Below are positions 43,436 through 52,400 of a stretch of DNA of 64,000 nt, piece by piece (position 1 is the stretch's first letter; each line of letters starts with the position of its first letter). Below the pieces are notes generated by a model. The model searched no databases and was not told the DNA's origin. It saw nothing but the letters and a program-made list of their open reading frames with translations. The stretch is from Mustela lutreola (Eukaryota > Chordata > Mammalia > Carnivora > Mustelidae). The stretch lies in contig NC_081305.1 in the NCBI RefSeq assembly GCF_030435805.1, positions 55,896,001 through 55,960,000 of the forward strand, given 5' to 3'. The translations under genes were made by a program, and so were the position numbers.

Positions 43436-46400
43436 ACAACAACTTCTACACCACAGATATCCCCACTCAGACTTCAGACTTCACTTGGGCAAGGGGCACC
43501 CTTGCTCCAAAAGTTCTCTCTCACTTGTCATGCTGGACTGTGCCCTCCTGAGGCCCGCCCAAGGCCCTCTGCTATCTGTCATTGCTCAGGCTGTTTTGGT
43601 CACTTGAGACTCACAATGGGGCTCCCCGGCCCACAGGGCCCATGGCCCTTGAGAGGCAACAGGACACAGTGACCATGGAGACAGCCCCATTCACCCAACC
43701 AGTCAAGCATCTACTCTGGGCCAAGCCCTGTGCTGGACTCCCTGGGTCTGTCCTCTAATCTTGCCCACAGCCCCATTTTACAGATGGGCAAACTGAGAGC
43801 CCAGCAAAAGCCACTGGGTATCAGGTCAGAGTCATGTCTCCCCATATTCTTTTCCTACTCAAGCAGATATTACTGCCACCACCAAGGATGATGACTGACA
43901 TCCACTGTGGCCTCACGATGTGCCAGAGCAGGCCCTGAGGTGGGGATCTTCACCATCCTACACCTCTCACGTCCCGCAAAGTGTTGCATCAGAACCCCCA
44001 GTATCTGAGAAAGACACCAGGGTCCAGAGGGTGAGGCTGCTCAGCCCGGAGCACATGAGGAGGAGCTGGGATTGTTCATTGTACTGGGCACCCGTCGCTC
44101 TCCACACTCTGCCTGCCTCACTGGCCCTTCTGTTTCCAAGATCATTTCCCACTGATATGATCTTGAACCCTGGCAGCCTGTTGGGGATGGCTGCACCTCA
44201 GGTTATCCCAGGTGGGCAATGGGAGGGACTGAGCTTTAGGGTCTCTGGCTCTGCTGGTCCGTCACTGGTGGCCAGGTAGATGGGGGAGACATGGGAGCCC
44301 CAGAAATGCCAGGAGGCTTTGGGGGAGCAGGGCCACCTGGGTCCTCTCTGGGACCAAGGACTCAAGGAGGCCCCTCTAGGTGGGGCATGCCCACACGCAC
44401 CTGAACGGGGTGGGGGAGTCTGTGTGCAGCAGGGCAGGAAGGAGGAAAGGGGGCCAGTCAGCCCCATCTCCTTGTGGAGGGGGAAGCCGCCATCAGCCAG
44501 CCCTGTGGGGACACAGAGCCTATATGGATGACAAACACTGCCATGAGGGCCTCCATGTCCTCCTTCATAAAATGACGACAATCTCGGCCCCTCTGGAGGC
44601 CCAACGTGAGCTAGAGGGGAGGCGAGCTGCAACCGCATCTCCTGTGTCTTGAATTCTTCCTGAGCAGGACACACCAGCCTGGCCCTCAGGGGACCTGCAC
44701 GTGCATGGTAGGTGCGAGGACCGCCACCCTGTGCATCTCCATCCTTGACGCATCTCACCTCTAGTGATCCTAAGCTGAACCCTGTAACGCAGACTCGGCT
44801 AGTGCGCCCTCTTTACAGATGGGGAAACTGAGGCACAGCACGGGGCGGTCACACGGCATGGAAGTGCAGAGCAACAGGAACGAGCACGCGCCCCTCGTTC
44901 CCTCCCACCTGGCCTGTGCCCAGCCGCACCTTGATGTCCTCGGCGTTCGCAGCCTGCAGCTTCTCACGGAAATGCCCGTCTGTCTCCAGCACGTTGATGA
45001 CTTCCTGGAGGTACCGGTGGTAGTACAGGCCAGTGTCCTGAGGGGACAGGGATGAACACAGCGCCCCCCCCCCCCGTTCTCCCTGTGCCTAGGAGCCAGG
45101 GCCGACATCCCTGGGGGCCGGCTGAAGGACACCGAGGCCCCGTGCTGGGAGCAAGAGGCAGGCCTGCCCCATGGGACAAAGCTTCTAGAGCCAGGTGGCC
45201 CTGGTTCTGATCCCCAGCTGCTCCGTAAGACCAGGCTGATCCCCTGGGCCGAGGTACTTGTCTCCTCCCAGGCCATTGGTGGAGACAAAGTAGACATCAC
45301 ACGGGGAGACAGACACCCAGCCCGACGCCACACATGGAGCGGGTGCTCAGGGTGGACACACCAGTATTTGCTGGCGAGCCGTGAAACATACTCTCATCCA
45401 TCGTTCATCAGGCAATCCCCGCGCTCCTACCGCGCACTAGGTGCTCTGCTAGGGACTCGGCAAGTGACCAAGACAGACAAAAATCCCTACGCTCCTAGAC
45501 CCAGACTGGCGTGTGTAGGTGGGTGGCATGCCTGGGTGGCTCGGCCCATTAAGCATCTGCCTTCAGCTGGAGTCATGATCCTGGGGTTCTAGGATCGAAT
45601 CCTGCATCAGGCTCCTTGTTCAGCGGGAAGCCTGCTTCCCCCTCTGCCTGCAGTTTCCCCTGCTAGCGCTCTCTCTCTCTCTCTGTCTCTCTCTTCCTGT
45701 GACAAATAAATAAAATCATAAAAAATAAAATAGGCAATAAATTCCCTGCTTCTCAGCGCCATGGTGAAAAGTACACAAGATGAAGGGCCTGGCACGATCC
45801 TCAATCTATTACTGCCATCATTTCATAAGTAGCGAGCACGCGGTAGGAGCCGGATAATCTGATGGCTCAGCCAGGCCCCTGTGGGTATACCGACTTCCCA
45901 CTGGCTGACAGCAACCCGAATGTATTCCCTTAGCGTTCTGAAGGTCAGAAGCTCAGAACAGGACAGGGCTGAGTTCATTCTGGAAACCCTAAGGGAGAAT
46001 CTGTTTCCTTGCCTTTTCTAGCTGCTAGAGGTTGCCCGTGTTCCTTGCCACATGACTGCATCACTGTGACCTCTGCTTACGTTATCCTATCACCTCTGAC
46101 TTTGACCTTCTTGCTTCCCTCTTATAGAGAACACTTGTGTTTACGTTGGGCCCACTTGGATAACACAGGCTAACTTTTCCTTCCATCAAGAGCCTTGTCT
46201 CGATTACACCTGCAAACCTTCTTTTGCCCTGTAAGGTAAGATAGTCACAGGTTCTGGGAATTAAGGTGTTGACATCATTATTTTAAAGTTAATTTATCTG
46301 TTTTGTTCTATTCTATTCTGTTCTATTCTATTTTTAGTAATCTCTATACCACAGTGTGGGACTCGAATTCAGAACCCCGAGATCAAGAGTCATATGCCAT

Positions 46401-47721
46401 ACAGACTAAGCCAGCCAGGTGCCCCAAGGTGTGTACATTTTTGTTTAGCCAACGGGCTGGAATCCCAAATCTGCCAATTACTAGCTAGGTGACCTTGTTA
46501 GGACAGCTAGAATGCCTAGTTCACTTTAAATTTCTGATAAACAACAAATAACTTATAAATATACTGCAAGAGTTTACTTATATGCAACATTATGCATGCT
46601 TGTCTGAAATTCAATTTTAACTGGGCATCTTGTGTTTTTATTTGCTACACCTAGAAACCTCAGTTCTTGGGCAGTTACTTAAACCCTCTTGTGCTTCAGC
46701 CTCACCTGTGAAGTAAGGCTGGGCGCTCCCCATTGAGGCCCCACGTGACCTGCCCCCTCCCCATTCTGCTCCAGTCCCACTGGCCACCTCCATGTCTCTC
46801 TACTCACTCTGCTCTCCACACCACAGTGTCTTGGCCCAGGCTGTTCCCCCCTGCCTGGAATGTCCTTCCTTGCATTTTGCATTTCAGTTCACAATCCTTC
46901 CTCTCTGACCATCACCCTGGTGTCCACTCTCAAGAAATGTGTGGGATGAATGAAGGGAAAGGGGACTTAGAAGTGCCTTCTGTGCCTGCAAAGATGTCAC
47001 CAAGCACAGGCCTAGCTCACAAGGTGGGACCGCCACACAGGAGCATAGAACCATCCCTTCCAGAGACAGTGACGTGACCCTTACTGATGAAGGCTGTAGG
47101 AGCAGTCAGGCCAGAAATCAGCGCCTGAGCCTTGGGAGTCTCAAATTCCCTAAGACCAAAGGTTTCACAGCATCTGATAAACACATGTTGGGACTACCTT
47201 CACAGCTTTAACAACTCCCACGAGCTCCAGGAAGCCAGCACACCCCAGTTAAGGAACTCCACCTGCCCTAGGTGTTACTGGGAAATGTAGTTCTTTTTTC
47301 AGATTCCTTCTTGGGGATGGCACTTAAAACATAGGGGGGTAATGCAGATTTGTCACTTAAATCTGACCTCATTTCCCCCACGCCTCAGAGCCAGGGACTT
47401 AGAAATATGCACATACACACGTATACTAGCCCCGAGTTTTTCACCACGTCAAAGCCCCAGGACGGCAAAGAATGGCAGGCAAACTTAAAGCCGCGGCGGT
47501 GGGGGAAGTATCCACCCAGGAGCGACGCGGATCCGCGGGACTGTAGTACCACTTGCAAACACCTGGCGGGAAAGCAGGGCAGGGCCACTCACTGGGTTCT
47601 CGGTCGCAGGGCTCTCCTGCTTGGGCGTCCCCCGCTCCAGGGGCAAGGCCAGGACAGTGCGCAGCAGCAGCAGCGGTGGCAAGAGGAGAAGGAGGGCTGC
47701 GCTGGGCCCAGAGGAAGGCAT
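29803..47721 (-). CDS. NUCB1: NUCB1, nucleobindin-1 (12 coding exons)
   Basis: Nucleobindin-1 (calnuc) is a Golgi-lumenal and secreted Ca2+- and DNA-binding protein that also contacts G-alpha-i. Coding exons are 47593-47721, 44930-45037, 42537-42669, 38120-38223, 35078-35263, 34743-34833, 31631-31689, 31268-31360, 31093-31185, 30593-30763, 30023-30119 and 29803-29915. Phases join to 458 codons (human 461). The protein starts with a signal peptide ([20 protein letters not shown], then RTVLA). A basic DNA-binding stretch follows ([20 protein letters not shown]). The two EF hands have loops [12 protein letters not shown] (exons 6-7) and [12 protein letters not shown] (exon 9). An acidic spacer lies between them, and a leucine-zipper coiled coil ([20 protein letters not shown]) follows. 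The C-terminus ends DTQHL and is the least conserved part. A short polyglutamine (QQQQ) lies in exon 11. The ATG is chosen because it opens the signal peptide. A non-coding first exon probably lies near 48,139-48,200. Confidence 0.97.
32231..32345 (-). mobile_element. Old short tRNA-derived SINE
   Basis: The sequence aacattttatttttaagcagcctctacagtgagtgtgggcctcaaac ... ctgaccaagccacccggg has the older short SINE form. Confidence 0.7.
32470..32504. repeat. Short tandem duplication
   Basis: The unit cggaatgctacctat occurs twice in direct succession in a NUCB1 intron. Confidence 0.85.
32603..32794 (+). mobile_element. CAN SINE, diverged
   Basis: Head gggggagtctggatggctcag, ending in an A-run. 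Flanked by aaaaatcccag repeats. Confidence 0.88.
33181..33238 (-). mobile_element. 24-bp SINE head between 17-bp direct repeats
   Basis: ctcttccctccttccca stands at 33181-33197 and at 33222-33238. The 24 bases between are only the tRNA-like head of a CAN SINE (antisense, ...ctgagccacccaggcgtcc). Body and tail are absent. Confidence 0.8.
33340..33625 (+). mobile_element. Old L1 3' end relic
   Basis: The sequence cttgtgtgaaatagctagaattcacagagacag ... ggtggccaggggctgggtgggg ... cttcaaaagggccaaag ... gtgtattttaccacagttacaaattaaaa is the L1M 3' UTR order with an A-tail. Confidence 0.75.
33900..34100 (+). mobile_element. CAN SINE, young
   Basis: Complete, flanked by aaaaattctagaacatct duplications (about 33882 and 34095). 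In NUCB1 intron. Confidence 0.95.
35393..35575 (-). mobile_element. CAN SINE
   Basis: T-run to gagccacccaggcgcc. First of a block of four SINE pieces. Confidence 0.92.
35579..35756 (-). mobile_element. CAN SINE lacking its head
   Basis: T-run to atgacctgagccaatgcag, where it changes abruptly into a forward SINE piece. Confidence 0.85.
35757..35860 (+). mobile_element. 3' half of a CAN SINE
   Basis: It starts ttgctgagcagagagcctgc inside the SINE body and ends with an A-tail. The head is missing and it is fused to the preceding reverse copy. Confidence 0.85.
35861..36045 (-). mobile_element. CAN SINE
   Basis: It runs from agattttatttatttatttgagag to gccacccaggcgcccc, directly against the A-tail of the forward piece. 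Confidence 0.9.
36155..36284 (-). mobile_element. Old short tRNA-derived SINE
   Basis: The sequence agtaacttccacacccaacatgggcctcgaactcaccactgcaagatcaagagtcaagcgttctaatgactgaa has the older short form. Confidence 0.75.
37031..37328 (+). mobile_element. Solo-LTR-like element (TG...CA), family unknown
   Basis: It begins TGTTGGAGGCAGG and ends GGGCGACAACA. It has a TATA-like cgtatataag near 37,235 and aataaag near 37,261, in the order of an LTR with U3, R and U5. No retroviral genes accompany it. It has no 4-6-bp duplication of its own. Confidence 0.65.
37334..37447 (+). mobile_element. Short tRNA-derived SINE joined to the LTR
   Basis: Head ggggcacctaggtggctcag, anticodon-side gactcgatctcaaggttgtgagttcaagcc, then the short body gtgtggagcctacttaaag and an A/G-rich tail. 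It begins five bases after the LTR end. Confidence 0.85.
38505..38685 (-). mobile_element. CAN SINE inside MIR
   Basis: Antisense copy ending gagccaccaaggcactcc, flanked by tatttaatg-type repeats. Confidence 0.9.
38697..38890 (-). mobile_element. CAN SINE inside MIR
   Basis: Antisense copy ending gagccatccaggcatctc, close behind the previous one. Confidence 0.9.
39064..39400 (+). mobile_element. Solo MLT1-type LTR
   Basis: It starts tgttatgggctgaattatgtgcctc and continues gcagagagggtcttcccagaggtgaccaagtt, as in MLT1 LTRs. Ancient and non-coding. Confidence 0.8.
40045..40745 (+). mobile_element. MLT1-type LTR interrupted by a SINE
   Basis: The sequence gtgatggactgcgtcaccacccccaagacgcccatgccctaaacc ... 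gatgggg..tgatctcgggttacccagg is followed, after the SINE, by ...cctccagaaggagtgcggctgc ... ctgaatttgtggtgatttgctgcag. Ancient and non-coding. Confidence 0.75.
40231..40440 (+). mobile_element. CAN SINE inside MLT1
   Basis: Head ggggtgcctgggtggctcagcggg, flanked by agagggatgcag / agagggaggcag. Confidence 0.9.
41040..41189 (+). mobile_element. 5'-truncated CAN SINE
   Basis: It starts within the head at gtctgactttggcttggg and ends in an A-run, against another SINE. Confidence 0.85.
41195..41400 (+). mobile_element. CAN SINE with (gaaa)n tail
   Basis: Complete body from ggggggcgcaagggtggctcag to caaataaatataatctt, then (aaag)n. Confidence 0.92.
41601..41790 (+). mobile_element. CAN SINE
   Basis: Head gggggcggggctgtgtggcttgg, tail taataaataaaatctttaaaa. 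Confidence 0.85.
41800..42060 (+). mobile_element. Old L1 3' relic
   Basis: The sequence ccatatatccatcaaccaatgagtcaataaa ... gaatagtacttggcc ... gatgaaccttgaaaactt ... ctccatttatctggagtgtcc follows the L1M order. Confidence 0.7.
42060..42090 (-). mobile_element. CAN SINE head fragment
   Basis: The sequence gcttaaccaactgagccacgcaggcatccc is a head-only remnant. Confidence 0.75.
42121..42326 (-). mobile_element. CAN SINE
   Basis: Complete and flanked by aaatgaaaatggtttttaa-type direct repeats on both sides, 0.2 kb from NUCB1 coding exon 3. Confidence 0.93.
43404..43434. repeat. (CA)n microsatellite
   Basis: About 15 uninterrupted CA units. Confidence 0.95.
43690..43830 (+). repeat. MIR relic
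   Basis: The sequence ctactctgggccaagccctgtgctgg ... ccccattttacagatgggcaaactgagagccc. Confidence 0.8.
45380..45500 (+). repeat. L2-type relic
   Basis: The sequence gcactaggtgctctgctagggactcggcaagtgaccaagacagacaaaaatccctacgctc follows the L2 3' order. Confidence 0.7.
45526..45732 (+). mobile_element. CAN SINE
   Basis: Head ggcatgcctgggtggctcgg, tail caaataaataaaatcataaaaaataaaa. Confidence 0.9.
45930..46285 (-). mobile_element. Antisense MLT1-type LTR
   Basis: The sequence aagggagaatctgtttccttgccttttctagctgctagaggttgcccg ... gggcccacttggataacacagg ... gtaaggtaagatagtcacaggttctggg is an antisense MLT1. Ancient and non-coding. Confidence 0.75.
46300..46425 (-). mobile_element. Old short tRNA-derived SINE
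   Basis: A (ttcta)n-rich start is followed by gtgtgggactcgaattcagaaccccgagatcaagagtcatatg. Confidence 0.75.
46426..47592. other. NUCB1 intron 1 (coding exons 1-2), nothing recognised
   Basis: No further exons or clear repeats. The proximal part near 47,500 is GC-rich. Confidence 0.45.
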
Positions 47722-48129
47722 GGCGGCGTGGCCTGTGGGGGGCAGAAAGGTGGATAATGTCTGTCCCAAGTCAGACAGGACTCCCATGGACCCAGCAGTC
47801 CGGGCCTCCAGCGCCGCCCCCGTCCCCCTTCTAAGAGCCAAGACTCAAAGCGTCTCGTTTCCCGGGACACAGGATTCCGCACCTCCAGCTCTTCCTTCCT
47901 GAGACCCAGAAGTCCTAGCTCCCAGCACCCAGTCTCTTCGCTCAGACTGAGGAATCCGAGATCTCAACCCCTTTTCCACAGAACCAAAGGTCCAGGCCCC
48001 TCAGCCTCCCTCTTCGCCAGGATCTAGAAGTACTGGTGCCCAGTCCATCCCCCCCGGGACCCAGTTTTCCAGCCCTCTGGTCCCCTTCTCCCGCTCCACC
48101 CCACGACCCAATCTAGGACCCCTCCCAAA

Positions 48130-48330
48130 CCCTAACCTTTCCTTCCGCGCAGAGGGCGTTTTCCCGGGCTGAGACCTCCGGCGCGTTCGGGTGATTTCCC
48201 CCCGAGGCCCCGCCCACTTTCCAGCAGAGGACCCGCCCTCAGAGGTCTGATTGGTCCGCGTTGGCTCCAGGTCCCAGGTCCCTGTCTAGCGATCCGCCCC
48301 TTGCCGAAGTCGCTCGTCTGTTCTCGAAAG
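48130..48330 (-). promoter_or_regulatory. NUCB1: NUCB1 promoter and probable non-coding exon 1
   Basis: This GC-rich block lies about 0.4 kb upstream of the NUCB1 start codon. A splice-donor-like AAAG|GTTAGG on the minus strand near 48,138 could end a 5'-UTR exon, as human NUCB1 has a non-coding first exon. CCAAT-type sequence (gattggtccg near 48,250) is present and no TATA box is evident. The limits are inferred. Confidence 0.45.
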
Positions 48331-48564
48331 CCTCGGTTCCCTTCTCGGAAGCTCTAACTCTTGATGCCGCATTTCCTGCGGAGAGCGGAGGCTTTCGAAG
48401 AGAACTACAATTCCCTGCAGGCAGGGGAAAATGAGGCCACTTCCGCTGGCCAGGAGGCGCCTGCCTCCGCCTCCTGGCTGTTGTAGTTTTCCGCATCTAT
48501 TTTTCCACAAGAAGTGGCTGCAAGTTACAGATCGGTAGCAATTGGCACAGGTCATCTTATAAAT

Positions 48565-48770
48565 TTCTAACATATAATATATGAGATAGATAGATAGAGA
48601 TATATATCTAATAAAAGCCATGTACATCTAATATAAGACACATATATGTATACTCCATATACACACATGGATATACATATACGTATACATGTATATATGC
48701 GTATAGACATACGTGTGTGCATATATACACATGCACATGTTGTATGCACACACACACGTGTGTAGTAGAG
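48565..48770. repeat. TA/ATAC-rich microsatellite block
   Basis: Mixed (gata)n, (ta)n, (atac)n and (ca)n sequence between NUCB1 and TULP2, with long alternating purine-pyrimidine tracts. Confidence 0.9.
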
Positions 48771-49426
48771 CGACCCAGAGATGCCGGCTCTCTTGGGTCC
48801 CTTTAAGGAACACCTTCCACGCCCTTCCATTTCAGAACCCTGGAGCAGGATTGCCTAGCTGCAGTGGAGGTCAAGGGTCATTGCTTTGTTGGAAGTGGAG
48901 TGTGGGGGGCCAGGAGGGAGGGGATAAGGGCAGGTCCCAGTGGGAATTCCCCCCCTCCCTCTGAGCCCTCTTTCTTTGCCTGCTTAATTCCCAGAGACCC
49001 AGAGATTAGGTCCCCAGCTAAAGAGAGGGTTAGGTATTGTTTAGAAATTGGTCAGAGAGGCAAGGTACCAAAGTGGGAATGTGAAAAGCCTCCACAGGCA
49101 CGAGGAGAGGAGCTGCCTGATCCCAGGCAGGTGGGTGCTGGCCACCTGGGGTCAACAGGAGTCGAGTGTTTGGGGCCAAGAGTCCTAAGTTTCCATGCCT
49201 ACTTAAAGGAGAGTTAGCTATTTGGAGGGAGAGAGAACTGGATTCCTGCGCCCATCAAAGTCATGAAAGCTGGAAAAAGGCGGCTGGATCCCTGATGGAG
49301 GAGGTGCTAGAATTCCGGCTGCACGGGTCCAGGAGAAAATTTTAAAGCTTAAGATCAGATGTTGGAGGGTGGAGTCCACTGGGATCTTGGGTCTGTGTCC
49401 TGATTCTTCATTCTTGCTTCTCCAGA
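48771..49426. other. TULP2 5' flank
   Basis: Unique sequence between the microsatellite and the TULP2 start codon. The TULP2 promoter must lie here or slightly upstream. No TATA box was recognised. Confidence 0.4.
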
Positions 49427-52400
49427 ATGTCTCAGGAGAATGACACATGGAAGAAAGAGTGAGTGGGGCAACAGGATGGGCAAGGATGGAAACGGGGGTG
49501 CAGGAGGGGCTTAAGGTTTGATTATGCCTACACTCACTTCATGGCTTTATGGCCATGTTTGCAAGTTCAGCATTGTCAGCCTCACAGTAAGGGGCTGGGG
49601 GCCTGGACTCCTGAATCCTGCATTCTAGATAGGCCAGTGCTGAAAAAAAAGAGTTTCAGAACTGGTGGGGCAGACTGAGGTTCTGCTCCTTCTGTGACCT
49701 CACCAGTGCTCAGAACCCAAAGTTGGGCAAGAAGAAAGGGAAGGGGGGGTGGCTTTGGGGCGGCTGGGGTGCCCTGCTTGTTGTCACCATGACCCTGCTC
49801 CTCTCTCAGGGTGCTGGGGGATGAGCTCATCGCCATGAGACTGCAGAAGCTGGAACACCAGGTACTATGCCAAGGAGTACTGACACCCCCCAATCCCCCC
49901 CATCCCTCACCCCCACCCATCAGTCTTCCAAAGCTTCCAGGGGCACCACCCCAGGACTTTGTTCTGGGACTCCTGGCCCTCCTTGGCTCTCTCCAAGCAT
50001 CAAGTCTGCAACTGGGAAATGAGAAAATAGGAATTGGGGATCCTAAAGAAACAGATCTTGGTGATGAGAATGCAACGTTTCTAAGGAACAAGGGTTTTGG
50101 AGGGCAGGACTTCTAGGACCTGGGGAACCTGACGGGTGCCAGGACTCCTGGATCCAAGGAAATAGGAGATGAGGGACTGAGAGCCTGGACTCCAGGACTC
50201 CCCTCCAGGCATGCCTCCCCTTACCCCAGGCCCTCCTTCGCCCCGTCTTCCCGTTCGGTTCCTGGCCCCCACACCCCCGTTTTCCACTCCGCAGAGACGG
50301 CTCTTTGAGAAGAAGCAGCGGCGGAAGCGCCAAGAGCCCCTCATGGTTCAGGCCAATCCCGACGCCTCCCTGTGGCCCCGGCGACCATGGCGACGGGAGG
50401 AGCGCCTCGCGGGTGACAGCAGTGAGGAAAAGTTGTAGTGTCGGGCAGGAGCCTAGTCCCAGAGGGAGGGGTCTGCGGGAGTTTGGGACCAGGCCCCCAA
50501 GGGCCGAAAGGGGAGGGTCCAAGCGGAGTCCTGATGAGACCAGTACCGGGCCCTTGGGCACCGGGGAGCAGGACCCGGGAGAACTCAGGGGCGGAGCAAG
50601 GAGACCGCGGGGGCGGAGCCCGGTGCAACTAGAGGGTGGGGCGCGAGAGCTGCGGCGGTGTCCGGCCGGGGACGGTGTCCAGGCGGGGGCGGGGGAGGCG
50701 GCCGCCCTGGAAAAGGCAGAAAGGCAGAGATTCAATTCCGGAGAGTGAAGGCTGGAATTAACAAAGCCCCGGGGGCGGGTGGGGGCCCAGGCCTGGATCT
50801 TCAAGACCGGTCCCAGAGAGACCGAGAGCTGCGTGTGCGATTGTGCAGGCACGGAGTTAGCCGCAGGGATGTGCTTGCTTGAGCCTTAGGATGGATTTTG
50901 CGTTCTGCATGGGTCTCCGGGGTTTGGGTGGTCACGCAGGCAGTCACTGAGAGCGCGTATCTTCGCAGAGGACTGGAATTTGTACATCATGTTAATGGGT
51001 CTCGCTGCACCTTCTCCTAGGCCTTGGGAACCCTTTCCTCCAGGAAAACGTGCCAGAGGCACACCTGCGCTCTGGTGTCCACAGTGCCCTGGGCATCGTG
51101 AGCTGCGGTGGAGATGGCAGCGGTGAGCATGGCCCACTGGCATCGCCGACAGAAGGAGGTAATCTCGAGTCCTTGGGCTGCCTGTACCCTAGAACTACAC
51201 TCCCACCAGAATCCAGGAGTCTGGAATCTCAATCCTTGTTCTCCGAAGAAACCAGGAGGCCAGGCCCCCAGGGGCCCTGTCATCCCTCACACCAAGGAAT
51301 CCAGATCCTGAAACTACTCCTTCTCCAACACTCAGGAATCTCAATCTCCAGGCCCCTTTCCCACCTCCCCAACCTCCTGAAATCCTGATCTCTAGTCCCT
51401 TTCCTTCTCCTGGCTGCCAGACAGTTCCGACCCAGAGTTGGAGGAAGTTTCCGTGGAGGATGTCCCCGCTTCTCCACCTCCTTATAAAGAGCCTCCAGGG
51501 ACTCGACGCAGGGGTTGGCCAGCCCACCAACGACCTGGTAATTTCGGGGACACTGGGTGGAATCCGGTCCCCTGGTCCATATGGCCCCCTTTCTTGTAAC
51601 AGTTTTGGTTTTTATTTTATTTATTTATTTTTTTTTAAAGATTTTATTTATTTATCAGAGAGGGGGGAGAGAGCGAGCACAGGCAGACAGAATGGCAGGC
51701 AGAGGCAGAGGGAGAAGCAGGCTCCCTGCTGAGCAAGGAGCCCGATGTGGGACTCGATCCCAGGACGCTGGGATCATGACCCAAGCCGAAGGCAGCTGCT
51801 TAACCAAACAGTTTTGTTTTTTAAAGATTTTATTTATTTGATACACAGAGAGAGAGGCACACAGTGAGGGAGGGAACACAAGCAGGGGGAGAGGGAGAGG
51901 GAAAAGCAGGCTTCCCGCTGAGCAGGGAGCCCAATGCTGGGCTTGATCCCAAGACCCAGCGACAATGACCTGAGTTGAAGGCAGCCGCTTAACGACTGAG
52001 CCATCCAGGCACCCCTCTTGTAACAGTTTTATTGAAATATATTTCTCATACCATACAATTTACTCATTTCAAGCTTACAATTCCATGGTTTCTAGTATAT
52101 TTACAAAGACGAGCAACCATCACCACAATCAGCTTTAGAACATTATCATTATCCCAAAGGAAACCCTGTACCTTTTAGCAGTGACGCCCCCCCCCCCCCC
52201 CCCCCCGCCAACACCCTCCTCTCCACACTTCACTTCTCCCAGCCCTAGGCAACCACTAATGTACTGTCTCTTTAGATTCGCCTATTCTGGACACTTCATT
52301 TTTTTTTCTTCAAAATTTAAGATCAATTGGCCAATATATGGTACATTATTAGTTTCAGATGTAGAGTTCAATAATTCATCAGTTGTGTATAACACCCAGT

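Larger units (their letters stand above)
42670..44929. other. NUCB1 intron between coding exons 2 and 3
   Basis: Unique sequence apart from a MIR and a CA repeat. No additional exon was recognised. Confidence 0.45.

Noticed and set aside
47485-47841. Upstream in-frame extension of NUCB1 before MPSSGP
   Set aside because: The ATG at 47,721 opens a proper signal peptide at the same place as human NUCB1. The upstream part of the frame is 5' UTR and intron.
50043-50852. Minus-strand 269-codon frame over TULP2 exon 3
   Set aside because: GC-rich antisense shadow of TULP2 exon 3 and its introns, without resemblance to a protein family.
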